64,000 nt of DNA from Mesocentrotus franciscanus (lineage: Eukaryota > Echinodermata > Echinoidea > Camarodonta > Strongylocentrotidae), in assembly GCA_037976565.1 (NCBI GenBank), contig CP137667.1, positions 5,847,372 to 5,911,371 on the forward strand, given 5' to 3'. The notes beneath the pieces are model-generated. The model did not search any database, was not told the DNA's origin, and saw nothing but the letters and a program-made list of their open reading frames with translations. Position numbers and translations under genes: made by a program. How positions within the stretch are numbered: position 1 is the stretch's first letter; every line of letters starts with the position of its first letter. Below are positions 1 to 10,584 of this stretch, piece by piece.

Positions 1-1790
1 TAATTCACTACACAACAGTAATTCTGTTGGATTTGATAATCTTAGTACTAACTTAATGAAAAAAATTATATTTTATATTGTACAGCCAGTAGTATTTATA
101 TTTAATCTCTCTCTTTCTACAGGCTTAGTCCCAGATAAACTAAAAATAGCTAAAATAACCCCTGTATTTAAAAAGATGACCCTCATAAATTTGATAATTA
201 TAGGCCCATATCTATTCTGCCGTCTATATCAAAGTTGTTAGAAAAATGTATCTATAACCGATTATATTCATTTTGTTTTGATAACAAAATTCTCACGGAT
301 TCACAATATGGCTTTAGGAAAAATCACTCTACTACGCATGCTTTAATAGAATTACAAGATAAAGTTTTGTCAGCTATTCATACCAATAAAATTTTGCATA
401 GGAATTTTTGTGGACCTTTCTAAAGCCTCTGATATTGTTGATCATGGAATACTTTTGTCAAAGTTAGAACACTATGGGATTAGGGGCTTACCACTATCTT
501 GGTTTGAAAGTTATCTTTCTAATAGATCTCAATATGTAGTTTATAATAACAATTCCTCAAATTTTTCTCCTATTACACACGGTGTACCACAAGGTTCTAT
601 CCTAGGTCCTCTACTGTTTTTAATTTACATTAATGATCTCACACATTCTTCTGACAAATTTAATTACATTATGTACGCTGACGATACCACTTTAATTTAC
701 ACCCAACCTAACACTCATAACTTACAAAATAACATCAATACTGAATTAGACAAAGTAACAAAATGGTTCAAATCAAATAGATTGTTGATAAATCCTAGTA
801 AAACAAATTACATTACTTTCTTCCATAGGCAGTCAAATTCCACTAATTTGCTTGATAATTTGTTTATAAAAATAGATGAGGTTCCATTAAATAAGGTTAA
901 AAGTGTTAATTTTCATGGTGTTAATATTGATTATAATATGCAATGGGACACTCATGTAAATAAAGTCACTCAAAAGGTATCTAAATGTATTGGTATATTA
1001 TACAGATTAAAAGACTCGTTCCCACCCTCAGCATTAATACTACTTTATAATTCATTCATGCTCTCATATTTAAATTATTGTGTTGCTGTTTGGGGTAATT
1101 GTAGTCGAACTAAATTAGATAAATTATTTAAATTGCAAAAAAAAGCCCTTCGCATATGCCTGGGATGCCATTTTTGTGCCCATTCTGCCCCACTGTTTAG
1201 AAAATTGAAATCTCTTAATATGTTTGATTTGTACTATTACTCCATTGCCCTCCTTGGCTTCTTTTACTTTTCAAAATAAATTACCCGTTACTATTTTTCA
1301 GATGTTCACTCTTAATTACCAGATACATAATCACAATGCCCGTTTTAAAGATTCTTTTCACTTATGGTCAGTAAAAACAAATAAGGTAATGAAATCAGTA
1401 CGACATAATTTCCCTGTGATTTGGAACTCCATTCCTAAAGATATCTCTGAATGCAAGTCAGTTAATTCTTTCAAAAAAAAGTTGAAGCAGTTACTTTATC
1501 TTAAATATGTATAGTTATTTATCTTTTGTTTATATTTGTGTTACATGTTTTTTATTTTATTTTTTATTTTTTTAATTAATGTGTATTTTGTTTGTTTTGT
1601 TTTTTTTTGTTTTTTCTTCTTATCTTTGCTTTATATTATGCTATGAATGCTTTGGGAACTACGCTTGTACAAGGCCTATGGGCTTTATTTATGTTCCCCA
1701 TTTCATTTTCTAAATATGTTTATGAATTATTTTGTATCTTTTGTATCAATGTAATTTTTAACCGAGAATGAAATAAATGAGAATTGAATC
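1..1790 (+). mobile_element. 5'-truncated CR1-like LINE, RT half and 3' tail
   Basis: Reverse transcriptase of a non-LTR retrotransposon, read in at least three frames. The first block (about 235-423) matches the RT fingers, ending before a frameshift near 405-415. The next (410-1279) carries DLSKASDIVDH, the palm motif GVPQGSILGPLLF and the catalytic box YADDT (about 672-686). The last (1224-1514) ends in the usual thumb/C-terminal WNSIPKDI block and a stop. The 3' tail has AATAAA at about 1772 and a short GAATTGAAT tract, as in CR1-type elements. The window edge cuts off the 5' side. It is dead because of frameshifts. Clade assignment beyond CR1/Jockey-like is not possible by eye. Confidence 0.85.
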
Positions 1791-2402
1791 ATTGACTGTA
1801 TTCAATTGCCCATATAAAAGATACAAATTTAGCGAAACGCACAATGCTAATGATTATTAAAACATTTGGCCCTGGATGTTGGATTATGAAGGTATGGGAC
1901 CAATAAACATGATGAATGTACAGTTTTACATGTACTGACATGATAAAAGGGAAAATAACGTATTTTAAGTTCTTAATAGTTCAGAAGTGTAGGAAAGTGA
2001 TTAGGGGTTGTTTTCAACAGAAGAAAAACGTAATGCACATGTGACTTGTAATGTACAGCATAACGGCGGCAGAGGACGGTAGACTAGAATAATATACGGA
2101 GGGGTGTGGGAGAAAAAGAGCCTGCGCGGTATGTAAGTGTGTGTATCAGTAAATATGATAATTACAACTGGAGGCGAAGGAGGAGAAGATCTTGCGAGAA
2201 CAAAATAATTGGATCTCGATAAAAAGGTTAAATCATAGAATAGAATCCGAAATTTCTTGTTTAAATTCTGTAGAGAGTAAGCTGCGTATTCGTCTAGTGC
2301 TATGCAATAATGCTAATTATATATACCCCACATTTGGGGCTATATAAATTCTAACATTAACTTGCAAAATTTTGGTCTGAATGGACTCACTTAAGAGTGG
2401 CC
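1791..2402. other. AT-rich stretch with no recognisable gene
   Basis: No long open frame, no motif and no clear tandem structure. It separates two LINE remnants of opposite orientation. Confidence 0.5.
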
Positions 2403-2960
2403 TTTTGATTGTTTGTTTGTTTATTTTATTTTAGCACGGTGGCATACTTCACCACAGGCTGTTCTTCAGCATGGCCGTGCATATATTAAATCAATCACAA
2501 TTTTACAAAGAAACATACATTACATATTAACATGTTTTACATACACAGTTAAATTAAAAAAAAAACATACACATACATAACATATAGGTTAGAAGGCGAG
2601 AAATCCAAACAAGCCTTAATTAAAAAAAAGAAAGGGAACAGAAAAAAATAGAAGAAAAGGAAATCAGTTGTGTTGTTTGCTAAAGTCAAACATTATATCA
2701 CAAATATTAAATACTCCTTTTGAAAGCAAACTTAGTTGGTTTATATTTAGTTTTTACCGGTAATTCACTCCATAGTTTTGCGCCATAATAACTTAAACTT
2801 TTCTCTTTGAAGCACGTTTTAATTTTTGGTAAAGTAAATATACGTGGATCATTTATTAAGCTATAGGAAGTGTATTTAAAATAAAGTTTACTTAAAAGTC
2901 ATTTTATAAGCAGTTCAGAAAAGTAAAATATTCCTGTTGTTTATATAACATCCATAGCTG
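2403..2960 (-). mobile_element. 3' end of a LINE, minus strand
   Basis: On the minus strand, about 2890-2700 reads as a LINE C-terminal block with SYYGAKLWSELP followed by a lysine-rich end, the same structural element as WNSLP in other LINEs here. It is followed by a 3' UTR and an A-rich end containing AATAAA (plus coordinates about 2425-2435). Only the last part of the element is present, the usual 5' truncation. Confidence 0.6.
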
Positions 2961-2971
2961 CTTATTTAATT

Positions 2972-3180
2972 GCGATGTCGTGGTTTAGTGGATAAGTCAC
3001 CGGACTTCGGGTCACATGGTTTACGGTTCGAGTCCCGCAACGTCACTAATGCCCATCTGGCAAAATATCATTATTAATGTCGTGGGGTAGGTTGAAATGA
3101 GATACCCGGGGTGGACCGTGTTAGGGAGCAGAGTAGACTCGATGAAAGCTCAGGGACACCAGATCTTCACTTCACTTCTT
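2972..3180 (+). mobile_element. tRNA-derived SINE
   Basis: The head carries an A box (TGGTTTAGTGG, about 2982-2992) and a B box (GGTTCGAGTCC, about 3026-3036) spaced as in a tRNA, so it should have a Pol III internal promoter. The acceptor and T stems do not pair cleanly, so it is not a working tRNA gene. Immediately after the B box comes CACTAATGCCCATCTGGCAA, which resembles the core of the SINE at about 63.0-63.3 kb (CACTAATATCC...GGCAAGATATT), so both belong to related families. Confidence 0.6.
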
Positions 3181-4390
3181 TATTGAAGTTTGCATGTATG
3201 ACAAAACTCAAAGTCAAAGGGCTGCTGGTGGTCACCGACCACCGACACGTCTAGAAAACACGTCTGTAGGAAACCAGGTCATTTTGACTTACGATGCCTT
3301 ACACAGGTCAAGATAGACTTTTCTCTTGGCCGACTGTGATTACATGCCCGAATTGCACCAGAATCAGAGCATGTTATGAACTAAATAACCATGCTGTCGA
3401 AATTCATTGCAACCAGGTACCCATATCCTATCAAAATATCACTCCGCCGTAGCAGAGCTACTACAGCAAATCCAATATTTCAAAGTAGATTCTTTTACTT
3501 TGGCGTAGAGACATTAAACACACAATATAATTGAAAGTAATCAGGCCAATCATTTTACAATTCCGATCGCATATATACAAAGAAAAAACAAATATTGTCT
3601 GAGGGTTTCTGTCTTTTGACATTATTATGATGATTATTATTATTTTGATAGACGGATGTTTATGACAAACGCCTTTTTTTCTATGACAATATTCTACAAA
3701 CCTCAACCCTGGCCGAAATGCTACACCTCAAACTTTCTCTAAATCTAGTCCTAACCTAAAACCCAATGGCAATTCTTAACCAGGGGCAGCGGAGTATTTT
3801 CCAAAGTAGGGGGGGCACCAACCAAAAAGGGCACTTTCTGGAGAAAAAAGGGGACACCTATAAAGGGAATCCTCAAAGTGAACATATACCATTTTTAGAC
3901 ATTGGTATATACCTCTTCATCGTGATTATTGTGATTACACTACCAAGGAGGACATCGATATTTGTTTCTCTCCTTACATGGTATAAGATATTGTTTAACC
4001 AACATACTTTTCAGTTGGGTGTGATGGTCTGAATATTAAAGGGATCCGGTAACTTTGTCTCAGATTCTGAAACAAAATCCTGGATTTAGCTCATGCTGCA
4101 ATGATAAGTATAAACCTTTAGGTCAGTCAGGAACCCCATGACTTTTACAAGACGATCGCCTGTCTGATTATCAAGATATTTTTTCGTTTTCCTAACGGTT
4201 TTCATAACAATACAGTCTATTGGGGAAAACGAGTATGGTAAAACCGGTCACTCAAAGATTTTTACTTTTTTGAGGCACTTCTTGATCATTTTGAAGCGCG
4301 ATTTTTTTAGGGCTTCAATATTACACCATATCACAGACACTGATAACACGTAGGGCCGTGCATCTCAGATTTAACATTGTTAAACGATGC
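3181..4390. other. No gene; flank of a G-rich minisatellite
   Basis: Nothing recognisable up to about 3775. A short stretch near 3783-3860 already shows the GGGGCA / GGGCACTTTC wording of the minisatellite that follows, so a diverged part of the same repeat probably starts here. Confidence 0.4.
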
Positions 4391-4394
4391 CTTT

Positions 4395-5335
4395 AAGAGA
4401 GTAGAGGGGCACTTATCCGAAGGAAATGTGTTACTTATTAAAAAGGGAAAAGGGCACGTGTCAAAAAGGGACACTTATCAGAGGTGAAAAGTGGCATTTA
4501 AGAGAAAGGGTATGGGTTCCTATTACAAAGGGAAAAGGACACTTATCAGAAGGAAAAAGTACACTTATTGAAAAGGAAATGGGGGAACGGGTCAAAGTAA
4601 AAATGGGCAAAAAGAGGTGAAAAGGTAAATTTCTCGCACCTGAAAAAGGCACCCACCAGAGATGAAAATGGTCACTTATGAAAATAGAAAAGGATTTCTT
4701 AGTATAGAGAAAAGGGGGCAACTGTCAGATTGTTATAGTGGCAATTATTGGGGTGAAAAGGGGGCATTTATGAGAAGGAAAAGGGGCACTTTGTAGAAGG
4801 GACAAACGGCACGTATCAAAATAAAAGGAGCAGTTATCAGATTTTAACAGGGGCACTCATACAAAAAGAAAACGAGCACTTATCAGAAGGGGAAGGGGTA
4901 ATTATTAAAAAGGAAAGGTGTACTTGTCAAAGTTAAAAGTGTACCTGTCCAATTTGAACAGGGGAAATTATCAGATGTGAAGGGGGTTGTTCTCAGAGGT
5001 GGAACTTCTTGTACCTGAAAAGGGGCACTTACCAGATATGACAAAGGGCACTTATGAAAATGGAAAAGGGATATTTATTGCAAAGGAAAGGGGCAGTTGT
5101 CAAAGAAAAAGTGGCACTTATCAGAGTTTAATGAGGGCATTTATCAGAGGTGAAAAGGGTCACTTATGAGAAAGTAAAAAAGGATCTTATGACAAAAATG
5201 GGGGTTGGTGCTCTTATCAAAAGGAAAAGGAGCACATATCAGAAGGGGAATGGGCAGTTATTACAAAGGAAATGGGACAATTGTCCTATGTAAATAGGGG
5301 GACTTTTGGGGGTACCTGAAAAAGGGGGGGGCAGT
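4395..5335 (+). repeat. Degenerate minisatellite, unit about 24 bp
   Basis: Repeats of roughly AAAAGGGGCACTTATCAGA occur head to tail for about 0.9 kb with many substitutions and small indels. The plus strand is strongly purine-rich (A and G). It ends at a G run near 5310-5330. Small open frames on either strand here only reflect the repeat. Confidence 0.75.
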
Positions 5336-5773
5336 CACGGTGTACACCCCTTGCCACCTACCCTCATCCCGAAAGCGCCGCATCTGCCCTTAACCCAATC
5401 ATTGCATCTCAGTTAAGGAAATACAATTTTAATAGTACTGTAGTGACCAAATGTCACGATTTTTACTTTTGCATGTATAATAACGTTTTACGAGTTGTAT
5501 GCATTGATTTGTACATGTTTAAGAAGTATTGTCATCCCATTTTCAAGATGGCGGCTACGGAGAATTAGTTTCCTTGCGTGGTATTTTTCCACTCCGCTGT
5601 CTGGCTTTGCGGACATGTCCCAACCGGGTCAGTCTGGTTTCGAAATATATTCTATTATGACGTTGCGTTTTCATTATTACGTATAGCGCGTATATTGACA
5701 TTATTATTATAGTGCCGGTGAGCATAGAACACTTGTGATCTATGTTGGATCTACGCTGGATTCATCTATTGAC

Positions 5774-5965
5774 TGTTTTCATCATCGTCTCCGTCATCAT
5801 CGCCGTCTTCATCATCGTCTCCCTCATCATCGCCGTCTTCGTCATCGTATTATTTATCATCGCTAACATCGTCGTCACCGTCATCATCACCTTCATCGTA
5901 TCCGTCATCTTCGTCGCCGTCGTCATCGTCGCTTTCATCAGCATCATCATACTTACCTTCACCGT
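5774..5965 (+). repeat. Impure trinucleotide repeat (TCATCG-type)
   Basis: Runs of TCATCGTC and CATCATCG triplets. The opposite strand reads as a methionine/threonine-rich frame, which is a product of the repeat and not a protein. Confidence 0.7.
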
Positions 5966-6390
5966 AGATGCTGATTTGGTATTTTGAACGCTTTGCTGAT
6001 TTATTTGATGATATTTTTTGTGCTTGACTTTAGATTGATTATTGTTGTTTTGTATCATTGATTATAATTATTTTTTGTGTATTCATTTTGGTACGTGACG
6101 GGGATAAACCTCCGGGGAGTTTTATACCCCCTTGAGACGATCCCGTTGATTATTTTATCCAGTGATCATTGTTTTTTAAAATGTTAATTATTGTCGTCTT
6201 AGAGAGTTGTTCGCTCCCTTAGATATTTCATTATAGTGCGTATTTTTTGTGTGCCCGAACGAGTAATACAAACATTGAATATTTGTGTGATTATCTAAAT
6301 TAAATTGTTGATATTAATAATATGATACTATGGTTTAATAGTGTGGTTTTTTCCCTCGTGAGATCGTAAAGTTAAAAGGTACAACCCCTG

Positions 6391-6412
6391 CTCGGGACCC
6401 CGACGTGATCTC
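6391..6412 (+). other. Possible LTR-retroelement primer binding site
   Basis: The string CCCGACGTGATCT at 6398-6410 is also found exactly at the predicted primer binding site of the Gypsy element at 47657-47676. It may mark the LTR/leader junction of a related element, but I cannot define an LTR around it or see any gag-pol. Confidence 0.3.
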
Positions 6413-6649
6413 ACGGGGAAGATTGCATTATTAAATTTCGGCACTTATTTTTTGCATTACACTGCCAGTACCGGTAAGATTACGGACTCCGTCCGATAAA
6501 CAAATGCACCCCACTCCCGGGGCCCGGTCAGGATCTTCAAGGCGCCTGTGCGGTGCAGTAAACTATATGTGTCCTCTGACATCCGCGCCTCCTATATTTA
6601 GCTGCGTTGTACATTGCGTTGAGAATTGACATTAAAATCGTGAGGGGCC

Positions 6650-6875
6650 CACACCGGACCCGTACGGTGCCCCCACGGTCCCTTTACGGGCTTTCTACGG
6701 CCTAACGGTCAGATGAAAACGCCGAGAGAATTGGGAGCAGCCAACTCAGCACCACGGTGCCAGTACGGCTGGTGAAAAATGTCCCGGCGCCCGTAGTAAC
6801 TGTACGGGAGCCGGCCGGGCACCGGCCGAAAATCCCCCAAATATCTGTTTTACTCGCCGTACGGGCCCCGGAGTG
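6650..6875. mobile_element. GC-rich MITE candidate with imperfect terminal inverted repeats
   Basis: The ends CACACCGGACCCGTACGG (left) and, read inward from the right, CACTCCGGGGCCCGTACGG form an imperfect inverted repeat of about 20 bp. The interior is rich in CCGTACGG-type palindromes and CpG, unlike the AT-rich surroundings. No target duplication is seen. Confidence 0.4.
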
Positions 6876-7697
6876 CATATGTGAAAGCCTCTTTATATAG
6901 GTTCCAGAACTATGAATATAATGTCACCACAGGAAGCATGACTGATTAGATTTCGAAGTAAGTAGGCAAAAGTTCATACAGTTCAATCTCTAAAAATACA
7001 GGTTTTATCCTCGTTATCACAATATCTCAATAACCACTAGAGGTATGTTCGAGCTTCAAACTTGGTGAAGTGGTTATCACCAATGGAAAGCGATCTGATA
7101 AACTTCTGAGGTAAGTAGGTCAAAGGCCAAAGGTCATATATGTCATTTTCTTAGAATACAGGTTATAGGCTCATTATCGCGATATGTTGAAAACCATTTG
7201 AAGTATGAACTTCAAACTTAGGGCGAGTATCACCGTAGGAAGACAATCTGATTACCTTTTGTTGTCCTGTTATCGAAACTTCCCAAGCACGATTTGAGCA
7301 ATAAACATCAGACTTGACATTGCTATGACCAAACCAATGAATATGTTAAGCTATCCTAGCTGTGATCTTGAAATCTGTAAATAGTATTCATCACTGTAGG
7401 GAGACAAATGATCAGATTTGGGGAATAACAGTTCAAAGGTCAAATGTCGTAAAGATCAATTGACATGTAAGTATAGGCTTTTTTTTCTCATCGTTGTGTT
7501 CCAAGAATAATTCACACCATGATTTTAACTGACTTTAGGCGTAGTCATATTGAAAATAAAGTCCCGTGTGTCTTGTTTAAATATGTATATATATATATAG
7601 TTTTGTTTATGTTGTAAGGTCAGCATTCGAATTCTTAATAAAACAGTCGGTCAAACTATTTTTACGTTTACTTAGGTGATTAGGAATCGTGAAATTG

Positions 7698-8065
7698 TGT
7701 TTCGTATCTGTGGCACAGATCTTTCACATATAGGTATATGCACTTTTGTCTCTGTCCTTGATATTTTCTCATTCTTTTTTCTCGTTATTGGGACCACTTC
7801 ATCATTTGACCTTTTATTTACTTTTAATTGTGTAATTTTCTGTTATTATTAGGGGTATTCCTCGACAAATCATTTTTTGATTTCTGACTATCCCTTCTAC
7901 ATTTGCTTATTTTTCTTCTTAAAACATACATTGTTCCATATGTAGTCGCTTTATATATAATGTACATGTTCTATTATTGTATTTGTATGTATGTATTTTA
8001 TTGTATGTATTTCCTATGTTTGGCATTTGTGGAAAAAATAAATTGAATTTTATTGAATTGAAATT
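7698..8065 (+). mobile_element. LINE 3'-end fragment inserted in block A
   Basis: Absent at the matching place in block B (about 21.91 kb), so it inserted after duplication. It ends in AATAAATTGAATTTTATTGAATTG and is flanked by a short direct repeat, TGAAATT. Only 3' UTR sequence is present. Confidence 0.55.
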
Positions 8066-8270
8066 CAAGCCCATCTTTGAGAACTAACTAGTTGGCTCTG
8101 CCTTGGTTATGAAAGTGCTCTCTCTTTTGATGAGTTAGGTTAATATATGAACTCCTACCTGGAAAGACGAGTTTATTTCTAATATTCTCTTATACTGATT
8201 ATGTATGACAAATCACTTTCACTATCCATTATATTGAGGTGTCGACATACGGACTGAATTGATATCTTCT

Positions 8271-8429
8271 GGGCCCCGTATTACAAAGAGTTGATATCAA
8301 TCGTAACTTATTTGCGATTGATATCAATCGCAACCATGTACATAAGAGATAGGAGAATGCAAACTTGCGATTGATTGGAGGACTTACGATTGATTTGGAT
8401 CAATCGTAACTCTTTGTAAGACGGGGCCC
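8271..8429. mobile_element. Palindromic MITE
   Basis: Terminal inverted repeat GGGCCCCGTnTTACAAAGAGTT at both ends, with repeated inner motifs ATCAATCGTAA / TTACGATTGAT, so the whole 159 bp can fold. The matching place in block B lacks it. Confidence 0.7.
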
Positions 8430-8559
8430 TGGTCTACCCCCAACCCCCCCCCCCCGCACACACACAACATACACATACAAATACACGCCCGTCCGCCCAC
8501 ACACTCAACAAATTGGAAAACACGAAATGTGTACACAGAAATATTGAGATCATTCTCTG

Positions 8560-8712
8560 TCATTCTCTCTCTCTCTCCATCACTCCCTCCCACCTCTCCC
8601 CATCCCTCTCTTTCTCTGCCCCCTTCTCTCCCTCCTAATCCCCCTCGCTCTCTCTCTCAATTTTTCTTTCTCTCTCTGTATCCTTCTTTCTCTCTCTCTC
8701 TTTCACTTTTTT
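8560..8712 (+). repeat. CT-rich low-complexity tract
   Basis: TCTCTC and CCCTCC runs, shared with block B (22.22-22.39 kb). Confidence 0.8.
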
Positions 8713-9599
8713 GTCAGCATGTTTCTTTTCACCTCAGAATGTAACCACAATACCAAAACATATTTTCTTTAAATGTTTGACCCACAAACCTCTGATTTAA
8801 ATGTTTCATAAGTTTCTCGAGCATATATTTGAGAAATTGAGTAATGTATCAATTGATTTATTGATTTCTTTCATATTTCTTTTTGGGGGATACATTTTAT
8901 TCACGTGCATTAATGTGACACTTTATGATACACAAAATTTCAGAATTCTGCAAATCGACAATATATAGAAAACTAAAAGAAAACTAAATAATAATTATAA
9001 GTTAAATGTTTCGTGCATAGTTAATACGATTTAAATGTGCTTGCATCCTTCAGATAAATACAAACAATTTATATAAAAGTAGAGAGTGAACCGCTATTAG
9101 GAGAGATATAAAAAGAGGGAAAGGACGGTAACTAGAACATTAGTAGCACCTGTCGAAATCATAAGAGGCGGGTTTATAAAACTTAATGATGTCATTTCAT
9201 GGGCAATATCAACTGAATGAACATAAATGTATACTAAATACAAAATGAAGAGTAAAACACGAGTCTAGTTTTAACACCTTTTGAAAAAGCGTGTGTAGAT
9301 TTCGAATTTTAATAAGGAAACCATATTTGGTCCAGCGTGTCGAATCGATAAAAAGCAAATACGGTAAGATAGAATTTGTCAGTTTGTCTAGTGTGATAAC
9401 AGTGGACATATCTGTTTAAAATTAACAATTGATCAAACTATGCCGGGAGTTGACCATTTAGTCAGGTGATCGAACATAAAAGTGCAATTTGTAGAATATT
9501 GAGATCATAAAGTTTTAGTGCATTTAGTTTTAACAGTAACGGATTAGAGTGGTCACGCTAAAATTATTTTTTTAAGAAAGGCAATAGTAAAATTTTATT

Positions 9600-9947
9600 T
9601 ACGTTACCCCTTGGAATTTGATGATTTGATAATATGTATTTGAAGAATAAATGAATCATACAAAATAAGCGAAATATCCAATGGACCATAACATTTCAAT
9701 TTACAGACTATATTAGTATTGCAAGAAATCATATGAAAAATATATATCTCCTGGTTATTCCATTTCAGATTATCATTTATTAGGATACCAAGGAATTTCG
9801 TCCTTTTTTTTCTCCAATAATTTACCATCTAAAGTACGTTCATATTGCCTTTCCTGTTTTGAAAGTATATACAATTGTTTTCTTAAGATTAAAGGAAAGT
9901 TTATTAGCATTAAACCATTTTTTGATGAATTCGGTAATTAATTTTAA
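9600..9947 (-). mobile_element. Minus-strand LINE relic, 3' part
   Basis: On the minus strand this reads as the RT connection and C-terminal region, with LITEFIKKWFNANKL, KFLGILINDNLKWN and downstream debris. It is the continuation of the RT relic at 14167-14650. The two halves are separated by the TTAA-flanked insertion at 9948-14166. A paralogous copy lies at about 22.98-24.48 kb. Confidence 0.65.
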
Positions 9948-9956
9948 CACTTTGTA

Positions 9957-10025
9957 GACGACGGGCTTCTACAGAAGCCGAGCGAGTTGTTAAGTCTGTG
10001 ACGACGGGCTTCTACAGAAGCCGAG
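9957..10025. repeat. Two copies of a small hairpin near the left end of the TTAA element
   Basis: GACGACGGGCTTCTACAGAAGCCGAG occurs at 9957-9982 and 10000-10025, 43 bp apart. Each copy holds a perfect 7-bp stem, GGCTTCT-AC-AGAAGCC. Such subterminal repeats are often transposase binding sites; that role is inferred. Confidence 0.7.
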
Positions 10026-10320
10026 ATATATCCCTAATATGTTGACAAAGTTTTCCAGCTTATTATTAGCTATTATGTGCTAAAGTTCTTTGAAGTATTA
10101 TTTAGATATATTCATTCATCTCATCTATCAAAAAAATAATAAAGTTACGTAGAAAAAATCGAGAAAAAGTGATATCATTTCAACTTTACCCTTCGGATCG
10201 AAAAAAGGCCCTCGAAATACCCGTACAGCTGGAGGCGGACGCGTACGCGCGCGTCCGTTCTATATTCTTGCCAGAATTTTTGCTCGAACATAGCGCATGC
10301 GCAGATCATTTGGAAATCTG

Positions 10321-10420
10321 GCCCAGCTATACAACTAAGTTACGTAAGAGGAACAATAGACGTGGCCGAGGGTAAAGGTCGTTGTCATGGTTATAAACTC
10401 CAACAATAGAAGAGCGGAAA
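10321..10420 (+). repeat. Direct repeat, copy 1 (copy 2 at about 13245-13345)
   Basis: About 100 bp beginning near AAGTTACGTAAGAGGAACAA and ending near CAACAATAGAAGA recurs at 13.25 kb with few changes. A third short piece lies at 13.35 kb. They bracket the tandem array inside the TTAA element. Confidence 0.65.
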
Positions 10421-10584
10421 TAAGGTATTAGGGTATAGATTTATTCACAATGATCCTTGTATACTGTACAAGTGTACATGTATATTGGGTTCAGATAACC
10501 TTGGGGGTGGGGGTCTTGTTGTTTTGCAGTTGTCGTTACTGTTTTCCGAAGTACCGTCCCAAACAAAAAAATTGTTATTACAAA

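Larger units (their letters stand above)
6890..9946. repeat. Repeat block A (paralogous to 20.5-23.15 kb)
   Basis: Contains about 140-bp internal monomers built around AGCTTCAAACTTGGTGAAG, ATGGAAAGCGATCTGAT and AAGTAGGTCAAAGGTCA. Collinear sequence, including the CT-rich tract, ACGAAATGTGTACACA and GTAACGGATTGGAGTG-type blocks, reappears at 20.5-23.15 kb. A has two insertions that B lacks (7.70-8.06 kb and 8.27-8.43 kb). Confidence 0.75.

Noticed and set aside
2972..3060. Possible functional tRNA gene (A and B boxes present)
   Set aside because: Acceptor and T stems do not pair properly and SINE core sequence follows directly.
5762..6058. 98-codon minus-strand frame rich in Met and Thr
   Set aside because: It is the translation of a TCATCG-type simple repeat.
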